A DNA stretch of 64,000 nt, from assembly GCF_963082655.1 (NCBI RefSeq), contig NC_081555.1, positions 145,870,517 through 145,934,516 of the forward strand. The letters run 5' to 3'. Below, one piece after another: positions 23,580-35,030 of this stretch (within the stretch, counting starts at the first letter, position 1; each line of letters opens with the position of its first letter). The notes under the pieces are model-generated. The model was given only the letters and a program-made list of their open reading frames with translations, ran no database searches and was not told where the DNA came from. This DNA comes from Stomoxys calcitrans (Eukaryota; Arthropoda; Insecta; Diptera; Muscidae). Position numbers and translations under genes: made by a program.

Positions 23580-23770
23580 CTGTCTGATTCATTTTTAAGG
23601 TCAATCTTAAGTGGTTTTAACATGGCTAAATACCTCGCCAGCATTAGTGAGAGGATAGTCATCGGCATTAGAGCGAGGATAACCATCGCTGAACCAACCG
23701 GATGTGAATCCAAACCTCCGGTATCATAGGCGGCCATGCCAACCTCAGAGAAACGATAGCTACCAAATGG
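23580..23770 (-). mobile_element. tRNA-derived SINE, diverged
   Basis: Reverse copy recognisable by ATGAGCGCTGTCTGATTCAT, CTCGCCAGCATTAGTGAGAG, and the tRNA-like head complement GTATCATAGGCGGCCATGCC AACCTCAGAGAAACGATAGC. The middle is deleted. A second sliver of the head (TCATAGGCGG) abuts the microsatellite at 23940-23950. Confidence 0.7.
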
Positions 23771-23954
23771 TATAAAACAAATGCAAATGAGTCCACTCCA
23801 ATTCCAGTTTGAGTGCTGCTAATGACACATTTTCCTAGAAAAGCTTAACTTACTTAACTTAACTGAAAAAGAAGTCAATATTTGTAAGGAAATAAGCTTC
23901 AAAAAATGTTCCCATGTTGTCAGGATTAGCAATTAGTGTCATAGGCGGTAGGAG

Positions 23955-24446
23955 GAGTAGAGTAGAGTAGAGTAGAGTAGAGTAGAGTAGAGTAGAGTAG
24001 AGTAGAGTAGAGTAGAGTAGAGTAGAGTAGAGTAGAGTAGAGTAGAGTAGAGTAGAGTAGAGTAGAGTAGAGTAGAGTAGAGTAGAGTAGAGTAGAGTAG
24101 AGTAGAGTAGAGTAGAGTAGAGTAGAGTAGAGTAGAGTAGAGTAGAGTAGAGTAGAGTAGAGTAGAGTAGAGTAGAGTAGAGTAGAGTAGAGTAGAGTAG
24201 AGTAGAGTAGAGTAGAGTAGAGTAGAGTAGAGTAGAGTAGAGTAGAGTAGAGTAGAGTAGAGTAGAGTAGAGTAGAGTAGAGTAGAGTAGAGTAGAGTAG
24301 AGTAGAGTAGAGTAGAGTAGAGTAGAGTAGAGTAGAGTAGAGTAGAGTAGAGTAGAGTAGAGTAGAGTAGAGTAGAGTAGAGTAGAGTAGAGTAGAGTAG
24401 AGTAGAGTAGAGTAGAGTAGAGTAGAGTAGAGTAGAGTAGAGTAGA
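23955..24446. repeat. (GAGTA)n pentanucleotide microsatellite, ~98 perfect copies
   Basis: 492 bp of uninterrupted GAGTA units without a visible base change. It is open in frames of both strands and yields a fictitious (STLLY)n ORF on the minus strand. The neighbouring Helitron arrays contain GGGAGTAGAGTA, a plausible seed. Confidence 0.98.
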
Positions 24447-24449
24447 GCT

Positions 24450-25497
24450 CGCCAAGACAATTTGGGTCTTCAAGACAGTAGAGCTCGATACCAAACCGCC
24501 AGAGATATTTGAGAACAAAAAACGAATTTGATATCCAATTTTGGGGCCAATGGCAATATGGGGTTTAAATAAATGATGTATCGATATATGAGAATAGAGA
24601 TGCAGATATATTTTCACGGCTAAATGGCTCCCCAAAAACACCCCTAAATTGGGCATATTTACCGACCATGTCAATGTGGGTCTCAAATGAAAGGTATTGG
24701 GGAGTAGAGCACGAAATTGATACCCACATTCGGGACAAATTTTCTGGGGGTCTATCCCCTTTCCCAAAATACCCCACAAACAACAATTATTTACTGACCA
24801 TCACAATAAGGGGCTCAGAAAAAGGTATTTGGGAGTAGAATATGAATTTTAAATCCAAATGTAGGACAATTTATTTAGGGCATCACCCCTTTCTCAAAAC
24901 ACCCACAAAGGGAAAACATTTTTCGACCATGCCAATATCTGGCTCAAATGAAAGGTATCTGAGATTAGAAAACGAATTTGATAACCTATGTGCCATGTGT
25001 TTGGGGGACGCCTCATCCTGTAAACTTCTCTTAAGCCAGTGGCAATATAGGGTTTAAATAAATGGTATTTGAGAGAAGACCACGATGCTGATATTTTTCA
25101 GGGCCAAGTATCTGGGGGACAACCTCTCCCACGAAAACACCACAAAATCAGACAACATGAGAATATCGGGAAAGTATTTTAAGATTGGAGTACATCTAAC
25201 ATCCAAACTTAAATGACATTAAATCCTCCGAGTAAAACTAATATTCCAATAAAGATCAAATGGGATTCAGATAAAGGCAAATATATGGTTATACTGTTTG
25301 CCCCTGTTCCTTAGTGGAATGTTCATGGGCAAAATTTATATTTGCATGGTTATACTGTTAGTCAAGCGATATGCATGCACTATTTTCGTAGCAAGATATT
25401 TCACTACAAGCTCTTTAATCGAAAATAAATATTCAAAGAATTATTTTGTTCCATATGAAGTAAAAGAAGGTGCAGCGAAGCGGGACCGATTCAGCTA
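24450..25497 (+). mobile_element. Helitron 3' portion
   Basis: Array units marked by GGGCTCA.AAAAAGGTATTTGGGAGTAGA-like sequence lead to the 3' end GGTGCAGCGAAGCGGGACCG, ATTCAGCTAG before a T (25494-25497). No 5' TC end is visible; the left side is lost at the microsatellite. A SINE tail (CCCCTGTTCCTTAGTGGAAT) lies at 25298-25345. Confidence 0.7.
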
Positions 25498-25528
25498 GTT
25501 TTTAATGATTCATCAAATGATCTTTTTT

Positions 25529-27033
25529 TTATACCCACCACCGAAGGATGGGGTTATATTCATTTTGTCATTCCGTTTGCAACACATCGAAATATCCATT
25601 TCCGACCCTATAAAGTATATATATTCTTGATCAGCGTAAAAATCTAAGACGATCTAGACATGTCCGTCTGTCCGTCTGTCTGTTGAAATCACGCTACAGT
25701 CTTCAAAAATTGAGATATTGAGCTGAAACTTTGCACAGAATCTTTTTTTGTCCATAAGCAGGTTAAGTTCGAAGATGGGCCAATTCGGACTATATCGAGA
25801 TATATTTATTATCCGATTTTGCTAAAATTTGGGACAGTGAGTTGTCTTAAGCCTTTCGATATCCTTCGCCAATTTGGCTCAGATCGGTTCAGTTTTGGAT
25901 ATAGCTGCCATATAGACTGATCCACCGATTTAGGGTCTTAGACCCATAAAAGCCACATTTATTATCCGATTTTTCTGAAATTTGGGACAGTGAGTTGTCT
26001 TAGGCCCATCGATATCCTTCGCCAATTTGGCCCAGATCGGTCCAGTTTTGGATATAGCTGCCATATAGACCGATCCCCTGATTTAGGGTCTTAGACCCAT
26101 AAAAGCCACATTTATTATCCGATTTTGCTGAAATTTGGGACAATGAGTTATCTGAGGCCCTTCGACATCCTTCGCCGATTTGGCCCAGATCGGTCCAGTT
26201 TTGGATATAGCTGCCATATAGACCGATCTCTCGATTTAAAGTTTTGAGCCCATAAAAATCGCATTTATTGTCCGATGTCGCCAAAATTTGGGACAGTGAG
26301 TTGTCTTAGGCCCTTCGACATCTTTTGTCAATTTTGCTCAGATCTGTCCAGTTTTGGATATAGCTGCCATATAGACCGATCCACCGATTTAGGGTCTTAG
26401 ACCCATTAAAGCCACATTTATAATCCGATTTTGCTGAAATTTGGGACAGTGAGTTGTCTTAGGCCTTTCGACATCCTTCGCCAATTTGGCCGAGATCGGT
26501 CCAGTTTTGGATATAGCTGCAATATAGACCGATCACTTGATTTAAGGTTTTGGGGCCATAAAAGGCGCATTTATTGTCCGATTTCGCCGAAATTTGGGAC
26601 AGTGAGTTGTGATAGGTTCTTCGACATGTATCTGCAACTTGGTCGAAATCGGTCCAGATTTGGATATAGCTGCCATATAGACCCTTATCTCGATGAAATG
26701 CCTTGGCCCAATAAAAGGCGCTTTTATAATCCGATTTCACTGAAATTTGACACAGTGACGTATGTTAGGCTTTTCGACGTCCGTGTCGTTTATGGTTCAG
26801 AGCGGTCTATTTTAAGATATAGCTACTAAAAAGAGCAAAATTTTGTTTTACACAGTTGAACAACTTATACTTATTAGTATTTGGGCCAAATCGGAACATA
26901 TTTCTATATAGCTGCTAGGGGTCATAAGGTATGCATTTTTGCCCGTATTTGACGAAAGGTGGTTTATATATATACCCGAGGTGGTGGGTATCCAAAGTTC
27001 GGCCTGGCCGAACTTAACGCCTTTTTTCTTGTT
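25529..27033 (+). mobile_element. HINE-like family 2 element, complete
   Basis: The 5' end is TATACCCACCACCGAAGGAT, and the 5' module has ACATGTCCGTCTGTCCGTCT and TTTGTCCATAAGCAGGTTAA. Six or so units of 151 bp carry GATATAGCTGCCATATAGAC (about 25903, 26053, 26204, 26355, 26508, 26660). The 3' end is GAGGTGGTGGGTATCCAAAG with TTCGGCCTGGCCGAA and CGCCTTTTTTCTTGTT. The ends carry inverted ATACCCACCACC. No coding capacity. Confidence 0.85.
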
Positions 27034-27921
27034 TTAATATCAAATTTTTAAATTTCGACAAAATTTTTTGAAAAACTAATTTTGAAAAATTTTTCGGTGA
27101 AATGTAATTTTGAAAAATTTTTTATGAAAATTAAATTTTTATTATCAATTTTTTTTTTCATGAAAATGAAATTTTGGCAGAAATTGTATGAAAATATCAT
27201 TTTGATAAGTTGTATGCAAATCATGAATGGTCTAAAGCCGGACAATATCCTGCAATGGAATCCTAGATTGGAATCTCAATTTTGACAAACTTCCATTAGT
27301 TGGTGGATTTTTATAAAAACATTTTTAATAAGAAAAATTGCTAAGTGACTAACACATTAAAGTTTATATCCAAAAATCTACTTCCAGATATTAGACGTCA
27401 CAGACCCTTTTTACCTCCTTTCATTCTTTATGCAAATCATTGCCCTTTTGTAAATGCACGTAGTCATCTATTTTTATATCATATCTAGAGACCCATATCC
27501 ACGTAAACTATTAGTTTGCATTTAGTTGCTTCTTTAGTAACGAACTTAGTAACGATATATGGGCACTGTAAAATATGCCATAAAGAGGATACAGGTAAGG
27601 CCAAATGAGTGAAAAAAAAAATATTCTACCAAAGACAAAGAACGATGTGCGTGTTTTGGAGCCAACAAGAATGCATTGAACTTTTTGAAAATGCCGCTAC
27701 AACTACAACAGCTGCAGCAGCAACAACAACAAAAACAACAGCAACAAATTATGACATATTGCACCCGGAAAAACGTAAATGTTTAAAACTATTTTTAATT
27801 TCTAGGAATATGAATGTGAAAGTATGTACAGCATTAAGACACATTCCTACCTATATTCATATATGGAAATGTGTAAATGAAGTGAATTTATTTATGATGG
27901 ATGTATAACAAGTATAAGTTG
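27034..27921. other. AT-rich region, no gene seen
   Basis: Low-complexity AAATTTT repeats to about 27300, then unique-looking AT-rich sequence. A (CAG/CAA)n stretch at 27690-27750 gives an Ala/Thr-rich short ORF that I do not regard as a gene. Confidence 0.5.
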
Positions 27922-28532
27922 TAAAGGGTGATTTTTTTGAGGTTAGGATTTTCATGCATTAGTATTTGACAGATCGCGTGGGATTTCAGACATGGTGTCA
28001 AAGAGAAAGATGCTCAGTATGCTTTGACATTTCATCATGAATAGACTTACTAACGAGCAACGCTTGCAAATCATTGAATTTTATTACCAAAATCAGTGTT
28101 CGGTTCGAAATGTGTTCATTCACCGTAACGTTGCGTCCAACAGCATCTTTGAAAAAATACGGTCCAATGATTCCACCAGCGTACAAACCACACCAAACAG
28201 TGCATTTTTCGGGATGCATGGGCAGTTCTTGAACGGCTTCTGGTTGCTCTTCACTCCAAATGCGGCAATTTTGCTTATTTACGTAGCCGTTCAACCAGAA
28301 ATGAGCCTCATCGCTGAACAAAATTTGTCGATAAAAAAGCGGATTTTCTGCCAACTTTTCTAGGGCCCATTCACTGAAAATGATTTGCAAGCGTTGCTCG
28401 TTAGTAAGTCTATTCATGATGAAATGTCAAAGCATACTGAGCATCTTTCTCTTTGACACCATGTCTGAAATCCCACGTGATCTGTCAAATACTAATGCAT
28501 GAAAATCCTAACCTCAAAAAAATCACCCTTTA
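27922..28532. mobile_element. Tc1/mariner-superfamily foldback element with ~152-bp inverted ends
   Basis: Near-identical inverted repeats of about 152 bp (27924-28075 and 28379-28530), beginning AAGGGTGATTTTTTTGAGG, are flanked by TA on both sides. Each arm includes a start codon and MNRLTNEQRLQII, the N-terminus of a transposase. The centre codes, on the minus strand, part of the catalytic domain: ILFSDEAHFWLNGYVNKQNC, RIW and VWCGLYAGGIIGPYFF. It is a deletion derivative and cannot encode a full transposase. Confidence 0.9.
28080..28380 (-). pseudogene. Transposase catalytic-domain remnant (Tc1/mariner)
   Basis: The minus-strand frame reads FSEWALEKLAENPLFYRQIL followed by FSDEAHFWLNGYVNKQNC. 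This holds a first catalytic Asp context (SDEAHF) and the VWCGLYAGGIIGP block. The DNA-binding domain and the last catalytic residues are missing. The frame is fused to the arm-encoded start codon by the internal deletion. Confidence 0.8.
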
Positions 28533-28620
28533 TAAACATTTTAATAACATCAGGAACGTAGAAAAAAATTACAAAAAAAAAACGTTACCTCAAAGAAAAA
28601 GTTTTGTAACATCTAAACTA

Positions 28621-29597
28621 TTGGTTGCCCAAAAAGTAATTGCGGATTTTTTAGAAGAAAGTAAATGCATTTTTAATAAAACTTAGAATGAACTTTAATC
28701 AAATATATAATTGTCATTTTGTTCGATAACATTTTGCCATCTACCTGGCAAATTTAGTATTCCACGCTCATAGAATTTCTGGCCATTATCTGCAAAAAAC
28801 TGAACCAAGTGCGATTTTATAGCCTCATCATTGCCGAAAGTTTTACCATTTAAGGAGTTCTGCAAAGATCGAAATAAATGGTAGTCTGATGGTGCAAGGT
28901 CAGGGCTATATGGTGGATGCATCAAAAGTTCCCAGCCAAGCTCACTTAGTTTTTGGCGAGTGACCAAAGATGTGTGAGGTCTAGCGTTGTCCTGGTGGAA
29001 TATGACACCTTTACGATTGACCAATTCTGGTCGCTTCTCCTTGATGGCTGTATTCAATTTGTCCAATTGTTGACAGTAAACATCCGAATTAATCGTTTGG
29101 TTCCTTGGAAGCAGCTCAAAATATACCACACCCTTCCAATCCCACCAAACAGACAGCATAACCTTCTTTTGGTGGATATCAGCCTTTGAAGTGGTTTGTG
29201 CTGGTTCACCATGCTTGGACCATGATCGTTTTCGACTAACGTTGTTCATCTCCAGTTATGATTCGTTTTAAAAGCGGATCGAATTCATTGCGTTTAAGGT
29301 GCATATCACAAGCGTTGATTCGGTTTGTTAAATGAATTTCTTTCAATACATGTGGTACCCAAATATCAAGATTTTTCACCATTCCAAGACTTTTTATGTG
29401 ATAATGAACGGTTGATTTTGGTATATTTAACTTCTCTCCTATCTCACGCTCAGTTACATGACGATCCAATTCGATTAATGCTTTGATTTGGTCATCATCA
29501 ACTTCATTTGGCCGACCTGAACTTTAAGCGAAAAATCTCCAGAACGGAATTTGCAAAACCAATTTTGACACTGTCTTCCTTTTAAGGCTTTATCACC
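28621..29597 (-). mobile_element. Mariner element, 5' truncated
   Basis: The 3' end TTGGTTGCCCAAAAAGTAAT (one G short of the MITE ends) is at 28621, and the coding region runs leftwards from about 29597. The 5' inverted repeat, 5' UTR and the first ~30 codons are missing. The terminal ~90 bp are shared with the MITEs at 4057 and 49711. Confidence 0.9.
28695..29597 (-). pseudogene. Mariner transposase, frameshifted
   Basis: In order: ALKGRQCQNWFCKFRSGDFS with GRPNEVDDDQI, the second HTH (EREIGEKLNIPKSTVHYHIK), ITGDE (first catalytic Asp), then HQDNARPH and YSPDLAPSDYHLF. There are 34 residues between the second and third Asp (D34D), the mariner signature. The reading frame shifts near 29520 and again at 29250, where a small deletion follows ITGDE. 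The protein ends NDNYIFD. A dead copy of a usually ~345-residue enzyme. Confidence 0.92.
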
Positions 29598-29861
29598 ATA
29601 CACACAAATAAACCTACTTTAAAGTAACATAAAGTTTTGGGCATAAAAATATATTAAACGTCCTATAAATACTGTTCCAATATAAAAAATTAAAAATCCT
29701 ACACATCCTGTCTGAATCAACCCTGTACTAATTATGATGAATATATACAGGTTAGCAGTCACGAAGTGGTATATTTCCAAACTAGTCAAAATTACACCTA
29801 CATGCTGTTGTTTACAAGCCACCAGAAGCATTTGGTTCTGAATTCAATTAACAAGCAAAAA

Positions 29862-29990
29862 GGCATTAAGTTCGGCCGGGCCGAATTTTAGATACCCACC
29901 ACCTCGGGTATATATGTTAACCACTTTTCGTTATAATTCTGTGGAAATGCATCATATATGAACCCACAGCACCTGTATCGAAATATGTTC
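29862..29990 (-). repeat. HINE-like family 2 3' end fragment
   Basis: AAAAAGGCATTAAGTTCGGC, CGGGCCGAATTTTAGATACC and CACCACCTCGGGTATATATG match the inverted 3' end of family 2. It stops where the LINE sequence begins. Confidence 0.75.
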
Positions 29991-30656
29991 CGATACAGGC
30001 CTTCCAGGCGGAGGTTTTCGCGATCCTGAAGGCACTGGAGACGATGTTGCTGCGGGCGCAGGGGCCCAATCAGACCGTCGTGATAAACGTGGACAGTCAG
30101 GCGGCGCTGAAGGCTTTGGCGTCGGACCGCGTAAGTTCGAAACTGCATAGAAGACGCAAAGAGTTTCTTCCAACCTTGGGAAAGGCTATCAAGCTTTGCT
30201 GGGTACCAGGTCATCAAGGTATGGAGTGGAATGAAGCGGCGGACGAGCTGGCGATCTTCTAGGTAGAATGGATGCCTTCTACGACGACTGCGCGAACAAG
30301 TCGAGGGCTAATGCTGTAGGTTGTAGGGTGTTAAAGGCCCTGTGGCAGAGTATTTCGCGAAAGACGACCTCGCTTAGAAAGTTGGCCGAGAAAGTTTGTC
30401 TTCGGAATGCTAATAGGAGTCCTGACTGATCATTGCAACGTCAGGTATTTAAATTCTCGCTGGGTGCAGGGAGAGGCGGACATTACAGGATGTGCGATGA
30501 CGAGGATGAGTTAGAGACGGTCGAGCACCTGTTGTGTCACTGCCCCGCAATTGCGAGGAGAAGACACAGGATAATGGGTAAACACCTCTTCCGAACCTGG
30601 ACTCTCTATAGCCTGTTAGCTTTTATGTTATTCTTAAATTCTGTAGAGGTCTGAAT
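29991..30656 (+). mobile_element. Non-LTR retrotransposon 3' fragment with RNase H
   Basis: Codes FQAEVFAILKALETMLLRAQ, then VVINVDSQAALKAL and LCWVPGHQGMEWNEAADELA (RNase H). Downstream is a Cys/His region CDDEDELETVEHLLCHCPAI. Stop codons at about 30260 and 30428 break the frame. The Asp/His pattern of the RNase H is kept. This layout is typical of R1-like fly LINEs, but the clade is an inference. Confidence 0.82.
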
Positions 30657-30994
30657 TAGCTGAATGGATCATACACTCGAAAGTGAGAATGATAAAAAAC
30701 AAAAATCGTTCAATTTCGTTTTCTGTCATTATTGAAGTCTTGTATCGTTCTGTGGTGTATGTTAATCTATTTTTTTCTCCATATTCGTCTTTTCTACTTT
30801 TTTTAGGGTAAACACAATGGATCTTAGGTCTTCGAGTGAAGCGGCTAGTAACCGAGGTTACTACGATCAGACCATTTTTCGAATTTGACGAATTTTTTTG
30901 GGGAGAGATGGTCCTATGATACGTGGTACCAAATTTTGATATAAGACTCGTATCATATTTTCACACACTTTTCATTTGAGTCCCACATTGTTCT

Positions 30995-31735
30995 GTGACC
31001 AGATCATGCGTGACCAGATCATCAGTGACGAGATCATCCGTGACCAGATCTAGAGCTGGCAAAATATCACCGGCAAATCTGTGACCAGATCATCTGTGAC
31101 CAGATCATCTGTGACCAGATCATCTGTGACCAGATTATCTATGACCGGATTATCTGTGACCATATCATCTGTGATCATATCATCTGTGACCAGATCATCT
31201 GTGACCAGATTATCAATGACCAGATCATCTGTGACCAGATTATATATGACCAGATCATCTGTGACCAGATCATCTGTGACCAGATCATATGTGACCAGAT
31301 CATCTGTGACCAGATCATCTGTGACCAGATCATCTGTGACCAGATCATCTGTGACCAGATCATCTGTGACCAGATCATCTGTGACCAGATCATCTGTGAC
31401 CAGATCATCTGTGACCAGATCATCTGTGACCAGATCATCTGTGACCAGATCATCTGTGACCAAATCATTTGTGACCAGATCATCTGTGACCAGATCATCT
31501 CTGACCAGATCATCTCTGACCAGATCATCTCTGACCAGATCATCTCTGACCAGATCATCTCTGACCAGATCATCTGTTACGACCAAAGTTGTCGTAACTA
31601 GTTAATCTGTGACCAGGTCATCTGCAACCAGAATATTTGTGATCAAATTGCCGATGACCAGATCATCTGTGACCGGACACTCTGTCGCCATATAATCTAT
31701 GACCCGATAATACTTGACCAGAAAGATTTGAATAC
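30995..31735. repeat. 15-bp minisatellite, about 45 copies
   Basis: Unit GTGACCAGATCATCT. The centre (31260-31500) is nearly uniform, a run of about five variant units CTGACCAGATCATCT lies at 31500-31570, and both edges are increasingly diverged. Because 15 is a multiple of 3, open frames exist on both strands (pentapeptides such as DDLVT and TRSSV). A 27-bp interruption at 31050-31077 begins TAGAGCTGGCAAAATATC. Confidence 0.97.
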
Positions 31736-33230
31736 AATTTTTGTTTTTAAAAAGAATTTTCTGAAAATTTTACCCTTCTTCCTTTTCACGTCTCTGAGTA
31801 CAAATTTTTATTGAGCAACTATTGAGTGTTCTATCAAAATTTGACAATGTTGTTATGTTCAGATTTTTGGAATTAGGAAATGTTCCCCCAAACACAAAGC
31901 TGCATGCCGAAAACATGCAATCACCCGTAAAGATTTTGGGAATACATAGAACAACCAAATTGTTGTTTGCAAGCAATTTGGTGATCAATTGGGAAGTCTA
32001 AATTCAATAAATTTTCAAATGGCCAATCGAAAGCAAGTGATTTCAATTAGTAAAGAAAATTAATTTCATTAAAAGAACTTCCAAAAAACATTTTACCCAG
32101 GAGAAACTTTTCGAAAAAAAAAATATAAAAATCATATGGAAATTGACAATTTCATTATTTATTTCTTATTATATTGCCGTGTTAGTGTTCATTTCTTGGC
32201 CATAATTGTTTTGTGTTTATTGGTATCGCGCTAATGCCAATTGACAAATTATTACGAATCGATGGAACAGCCTTTTCAAGGATTAAAATGCGAAATAAAA
32301 CAACCGTCAAACAAATGAAATTTCTCACGCGAAAATAATCCAAAAATGTTATGAATATTGAATTGACAAATCTGCTGAAGGAGGTATTGTCGTGTATTAA
32401 ACTTTTTGGTGGCTCCTAATAGTGGGAATCCTCCCACATTCAAAAAAGTTTTCGGCCACGCATTTGAAAGGTCATAAATCAAAATTTGATTATTTTATAA
32501 ATTTAGTGTAAAAGAACTTGGGTTATTGTCCTATAGGCGCGTGTTTCCTTTGTTTGTTAAGAAAAAATTTAAAAAAGTTCATGAAGGTTATTATTTCGGT
32601 ATAAATTATGTGGCTTTGGCGTGTCCTTTGTAGCTATATTTGGAATCTATTTTCTCTGTGATTATATATATTTTTTGGAAACTTTTGCAATACTACAAAA
32701 GAACAACAAAAACCACAATGAAAAAATTCCCAAACAATTTGCCATCATTTAATAACCATCAAGCTATCATCATGAAAAATACCGGTAAGTTTGTTTATGT
32801 GATTCATTATTCTGTTTAGAATGGGAAAAATATCGAATGATGTTTTCGTTATTTTCATTTGGGTAGACAGAGATACGCTCAAAAATAAGTGTTGAAAAAA
32901 TACAAAATTAAAAAGAAAAAAAATATTTTTAGCCCTGGGCAGTCATCCTTCGTCAAAACGACGACGCTATTATTATAGGACGACAGGCCTTAACGTTGTG
33001 ACAAGGGAGGTTCATAATATATATACCGTATACTAGCGTATAATTGTTGCCGCCACTATCAGATACCAGCAGCTGGACAAAATATTGTTTTCATATCCTT
33101 AGCAGACTATCTGTATCTTATACCAGATTAATTTTTTTTCTGCAGGAGGATGAACCTGGTTTTCCGGACAGGTACGCTGAGGTTCTAATTTTCAGGTATG
33201 CGTTTTTCTAGCGGGAATGCTCAGGGAAGC
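31736..33230. other. No gene seen
   Basis: AT-rich sequence without recognisable ORFs or element ends. GCCGCCACTATCAGATACCA near 33050 recurs in part at 34685 (GCCACTATCAGATACCAGTA) and marks an unnamed repeat. Confidence 0.45.
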
Positions 33231-33299
33231 TGATGCATATGTCTAATGAAATTCATCTGCCTTGCTGTATTTCAGGCGGGTTACTGCTATGCTGCCCAC

Positions 33300-34090
33300 C
33301 CTCGGTAAAACTGAATTTTATAGGGCCCACCTGGCGGTTGACCTCAGGAACACGAATTAGAAGCCAGTTTTTGGGGCAAAGACTCCGGGCCCCCCTAAGG
33401 GCCAAAAATCCACCTTGGGGGAAGTGGTCCAACCTAGACATTGTGGATATCTATTGAAAGGTATTGTTGAGTAGATTAGGATGCAAAAACATGCCTAAAA
33501 ATTAGACCCGGAAAGGAACTACGGGGTCTTTAGAATTTTGCATCTTGTTAACATAGGAAAAATAGGTATAAAATAAAAAGAACTAAGGAGTAGATTACGA
33601 CAGATATGCGAACAAAACAAAAAATCTTTCTTTTAGAGATTAATTTATTTTGAGTGCATATCCATAGTATTCTACTCCTTTGTACCTTTCATAAACCCAT
33701 ACCCATATTTCCAGTTGTCTGGGTTAACAATTCCCAAGACCCCGTATGTCCTTCCCAAACCAATTTTTAGACATGTTTTTGTATATTCGTAATTTACTCG
33801 GCAATACCTTTCATTTGATACCCATATTGCCTAGGTTGGAGGGACTTAGGGTTTAGCCCCTATAGATGCCCATAGGGGTAATCTACTCCTTCGTACCTTT
33901 CATTTGATACTCATATTTTCTATGCTTCCTGTGTTAATAATTCTCAAGACCCGTAAGGTCCTTCCCAATCTAATTTTTAGACATGTTTCTGTATATTCGT
34001 AATTTATTCGACAATATCTTTCGATTTATACCTATATTGCCTGAGAGTTTAGCCCCTATGGAGGCGCAAGAGTCTTTGCCCCAAAAAACG
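33300..34090 (-). repeat. Helitron-type array fragment
   Basis: Several units with CTTTCATTTGATACCCATATTG-like and TAATCTACTCCTTCGTACCT sequence, the reverse complement of the GGTATCAAATGAAAG and GGAGTAGATTACGA motifs of the full Helitron. No TC or CTAG end is visible. Confidence 0.55.
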
Positions 34091-34746
34091 GACTGCGGAC
34101 GTCAAAGGGGGTGCGCCCTATAAAGTCCAGTTTTCGCCAATAGCTGAGAAAAATGTTATTTCCATCTCCTAAGCACACAACCTGCATTTATAACCAGATA
34201 CCAATGTTTTTCTCCGCAGGAGGGTGTGCCTCATCTACATCTTAACCCTCCGACGGTTGAGACATTCGTTGCCGAAGTGCAAGGTCCATAGGGACCTTGT
34301 ACTCTTTGTATGGAATTTTATATGAAAACGATTTTATTTTAATTTTTTAGACATCAATGAACAATGTCCCTTCTCACTCGCCGGAGGGTTAAATAAAATT
34401 TACTGACTCTATTCTGACTCCTGAATATATTGATTCGCTTAAATATAAAGGGGTGTACCCCATTATATTTTTCTTTCCTTTTTGCATAAGGAAGTTTATT
34501 CTTTCCGGATGACGCAGACGAGCTAATTCATCGTCTCGCCTCTACAGCGTTTTTCCAATGGACTAAAATAAGGCAGCTAACAACCCATCGGCTCCTAATG
34601 CCTTATCGTTCTTCGGTTCAGGGATACTGCTAAGCTGACCTCATTATGACTTGAAGGTATACATAAAGTATTGGTAGGGTATCTTCTTCGTTGCCACTAT
34701 CAGATACCAGTAGCTGGGAAATTTATTTCAAAATTCTACTGCATAG

Positions 34747-35030
34747 GAAGCCACCGTCGCGCAGAGGTTACCATGTCTGACTATGACGCTCAACTTCTGG
34801 ATTCCAATCCTAGCGAGAATACCAGTGGTTATCCTCTCCTAATGCGACTTTTGTTAGGTGCTATGCCATGTTAGGTGCTATGCCATGTGTCGCACTGCGG
34901 TACGTCTTTCAGACTCGGCTATAAAAAGGAGGCCCCTTATCATTCAGCTTAAACTTGAACCGGACAGCACTCATTGATATGTGAGAAGTTTGCCCATGTT
35001 CCTTAATGTTCATGGACGAATTTGCATATC
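34747..35030 (+). mobile_element. tRNA-derived SINE, near full length
   Basis: Head CCACCGTCGCGCAGAGGTTA, then a decayed B-box GGATTCCAATCC. The body has CTCGGCTATAAAAAGGAGGC and ACTCATTGATATGTGAGAAG. A 17-bp stretch (TTAGGTGCTATGCCATG) is duplicated in tandem at 34855-34889. Confidence 0.82.

Noticed and set aside
23955..24446. CRISPR array or other prokaryotic repeat system
   Set aside because: There are no spacers, and the window is eukaryotic (introns, SINEs, LINEs).
23859..24779. 306-codon minus-strand ORF (STLLY repeats)
   Set aside because: It is a product of the perfect (GAGTA)n tract, not a gene.
29619..29831. Hydrophobic 70-codon ORF as a small membrane protein
   Set aside because: AT-rich sequence gives hydrophobic translations by chance; no start context, homology or neighbour supports it.
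31050..31605. Long ORFs of pentapeptide repeats on both strands
   Set aside because: A 15-bp unit without stops keeps several frames open; there is no independent sign of coding.
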